This document shows positions 6,296-7,176 of a stretch of DNA of 7,176 nt, one piece after another. The translations under genes were made by a program, and so were the position numbers. This DNA comes from an uncultured Pseudomonadota bacterium (GTDB taxonomy: Bacteria > Pseudomonadota > Gammaproteobacteria > Burkholderiales > Thiobacillaceae): the NCBI GenBank assembly GCA_903918705.1, contig CAIXFP010000507.1, positions 1 to 7,176 on the forward strand. The letters are read 5' to 3'. Numbering within the stretch: the stretch's first letter is position 1; each line of letters starts with the position of its first letter. The notes under the pieces were generated by a model that saw only the letters and a program-made list of their open reading frames with translations, ran no database searches and was not told the DNA's origin.

Positions 6296-7110
6296 TGTCT
6301 GCCCAAGTCATTGCAACAGCGACCCGTAGCGCCGTACCCACTCAGCGGCTGCCGCTCTACCTGTATGGCCATAACCCCACCCAGGTTGGCGCCGATGGAC
6401 CCGCGCTGATCGTCCGCATCGCCCAAAAGGCGCCGCTGCGCTATCCCCTGAGCCGGCTTGCCCGCGTCATCGCCGGGCCGCGCGTGGAATGGCAGGCTCG
6501 CGCACTGGCTGCCTGCCAGCGCGAAAGCCTGCCCATCGTCTTTCTGGATGCAGCGGGGGAACCTACTGGCTACCTGCAACCCATGCAAGGCAAGCCCTCG
6601 CGCCTGGATAGTGTCATCGAAGAAATGATCAACCGTACTGACTGGGCAATGCACTTCAGCCACTGGCTGCGCGCTGAACGCATGGATCTGGTTCAGGACT
6701 GGCATCAGGCACAACAGGCGGTCGGCAAGGATATAGACGAAGACGATTTCCGTGAAATCGTCCGCCAGCACGTCTACCGGCCCGAATCGGAAGACCTCAC
6801 ATTTGTCCAGGCCAGCCCGCAGACCGGCGCGCTCACCGCCTACACCTTGCAAACCTTGCAACAGGCCGGCCTGAAACCGCGCTACTGGGGCCCGCACGGT
6901 GACCCACTCGAACTCGCCGCCGAACTCACCCGTCTGCTCGGCCTGGCGCTGCACCTGGAGATGCACGGCATGGGCGCCAGCCTGCACGGCGACAATGCCT
7001 CCCTGTTGCGGGTGCTGCATAGCTTCGCCCCGCGCATCAACAAACTCCTCCCACACCCAGGGCTGTTCAATGCTAAGAAAGTGCTGCAAGATGAGTGCCT
7101 AACAAATTGA
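6295..7110 (+). CDS. Second Cas1-like protein, apparently without catalytic residues
   Basis: The 271-aa product resembles the Cas1 N-terminal beta-sandwich: LYLYGHNP at 21-28, PLSRLARVIAGPRVEWQARAL in outline at 51-71, and LPIVFLDAAGEPTGYLQP at 79-96, matching the family pattern of a basic 'ip...i..ivl.g.v....al..l...gi.v.fld..G...g.l'. The rest is helical. I find no R-G-x-E-G motif, and the only H-G (GASLHGDN, 227-234) lacks a following D-L-x-E. Integrase activity is therefore unlikely. It is translationally coupled to the active cas1, with GAGGAA just before the start. The last 17 or so residues (PGLFNAKK... onward) are encoded by DNA of lower GC that may belong to an insertion sequence, so the natural C-terminus may be lost. 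It could be a partner subunit of Cas1 or a decaying paralogue. Confidence 0.7.
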   Translation: MSAQVIATATRSAVPTQRLPLYLYGHNPTQVGADGPALIVRIAQKAPLRYPLSRLARVIAGPRVEWQARALAACQRESLPIVFLDAAGEPTGYLQPMQGKPSRLDSVIEEMINRTDWAMHFSHWLRAERMDLVQDWHQAQQAVGKDIDEDDFREIVRQHVYRPESEDLTFVQASPQTGALTAYTLQTLQQAGLKPRYWGPHGDPLELAAELTRLLGLALHLEMHGMGASLHGDNASLLRVLHSFAPRINKLLPHPGLFNAKKVLQDECLTN

Positions 7111-7176
7111 TTGCTTAGGTCTTTGCCATGATCCATCTCTCGAACCACCTCTCCGTCGTGCCCGACCATCGTCGTC
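7058..7176 (+). mobile_element. Putative left end of an ISAs1-like insertion sequence
   Basis: From about 7058 (CAGGGCTGTTCAATGC) the base composition falls to about 44% G+C over 70 bases, against clearly higher values in the preceding gene. A transposase-like frame follows at 7128. An insertion-sequence end starting with CAGGGC would fit, placing the junction inside the last codons of the Cas1-like gene. The partner inverted repeat and target duplication lie outside the window, so the boundary is only a guess. Confidence 0.35.
7128..7176 (+). CDS. Partial ORF at the right edge, likely ISAs1-family transposase N-terminus
   Basis: An ATG at 7128 opens a frame that runs off the window and encodes MIHLSNHLSVVPDHRR. 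This matches the start of ISAs1-family transposases, where the DDE_Tnp_1-associated N-terminal domain typically begins with an L..hL..vpDpRR pattern. Only 16 residues are visible. The ribosome binding site is weak (TTAGGT, about 9 bases upstream). It lies 17 bases after the second Cas1-like gene. The family call is from memory of the motif and would be settled by the next 100 bases. Confidence 0.5.
   Translation, partial: MIHLSNHLSVVPDHRR

Noticed and set aside
93..7063. CAGGGC at both putative insertion-sequence junctions (98-93 on minus, 7058-7063 on plus)
   Set aside because: The match ends after six bases and the flanking frames look like different transposase families, so a shared element flanking the module is not supported.
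6175..7089. A 304-codon open frame on the minus strand
   Set aside because: It is antisense to the second Cas1-like gene, crosses the end of cas1, and lacks a domain; the plus-strand gene is coupled to cas1 and has a Cas1-like N-terminus.

Overview
The window is a GC-rich (roughly 60% or more) CRISPR-cas accessory and adaptation module. Dense packing, GC-ending codons and an NE0113-family CARF gene (named from Nitrosomonas europaea) suggest a beta- or gammaproteobacterium. This taxonomic guess is inference only.

Two gene clusters diverge from a 191-base intergenic region (4446-4636). The minus-strand cluster, in transcription order, is: a Cas6-type crRNA-processing RAMP protein (4445-3483); an NE0113-family CARF protein with a C-terminal winged-helix domain (3476-2337); a DUF2130 coiled-coil protein with a PD-(D/E)XK-like nuclease core (2323-953); and a Card1/Can2-like (DUF1887-type) CARF protein (950 or 956 to 84) that stops just after its nuclease domain begins. 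Gaps are 13 bases or fewer. The plus-strand cluster is: a 59-aa membrane protein (4637-4816), a 65-aa hydrophobic membrane protein (4813-5010), cas2 (5024-5308), cas1 with a full active site (5318-6295), and a second Cas1-like protein with no recognisable active site (6295-7110). Several of these genes overlap or nearly touch.

Both edges look like insertion-sequence DNA. At the right edge, an open reading frame starting at 7128 resembles the N-terminus of ISAs1-family transposases, and the DNA before it drops to about 44% GC from about 7058. At the left edge, a minus-strand frame starting at 57 has a weak IS110-like start. The Card1-like gene is probably broken by a frameshift and/or insertion near 90-145, and the tail of the second Cas1-like gene may be insertion-derived.

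Read together, the genes suggest the accessory half of a type III CRISPR system. Cas6 would process crRNA, Cas1-Cas2 would acquire spacers, and the CARF proteins would sense cyclic oligoadenylate made by a Cas10 encoded elsewhere. No cas10, csm/cmr backbone genes or CRISPR array are visible here. The features most worth pursuing are the catalytically degenerate second Cas1, the DUF2130 nuclease embedded among CARF genes, the CARF-winged-helix fusion, and the two small membrane proteins leading the adaptation operon.
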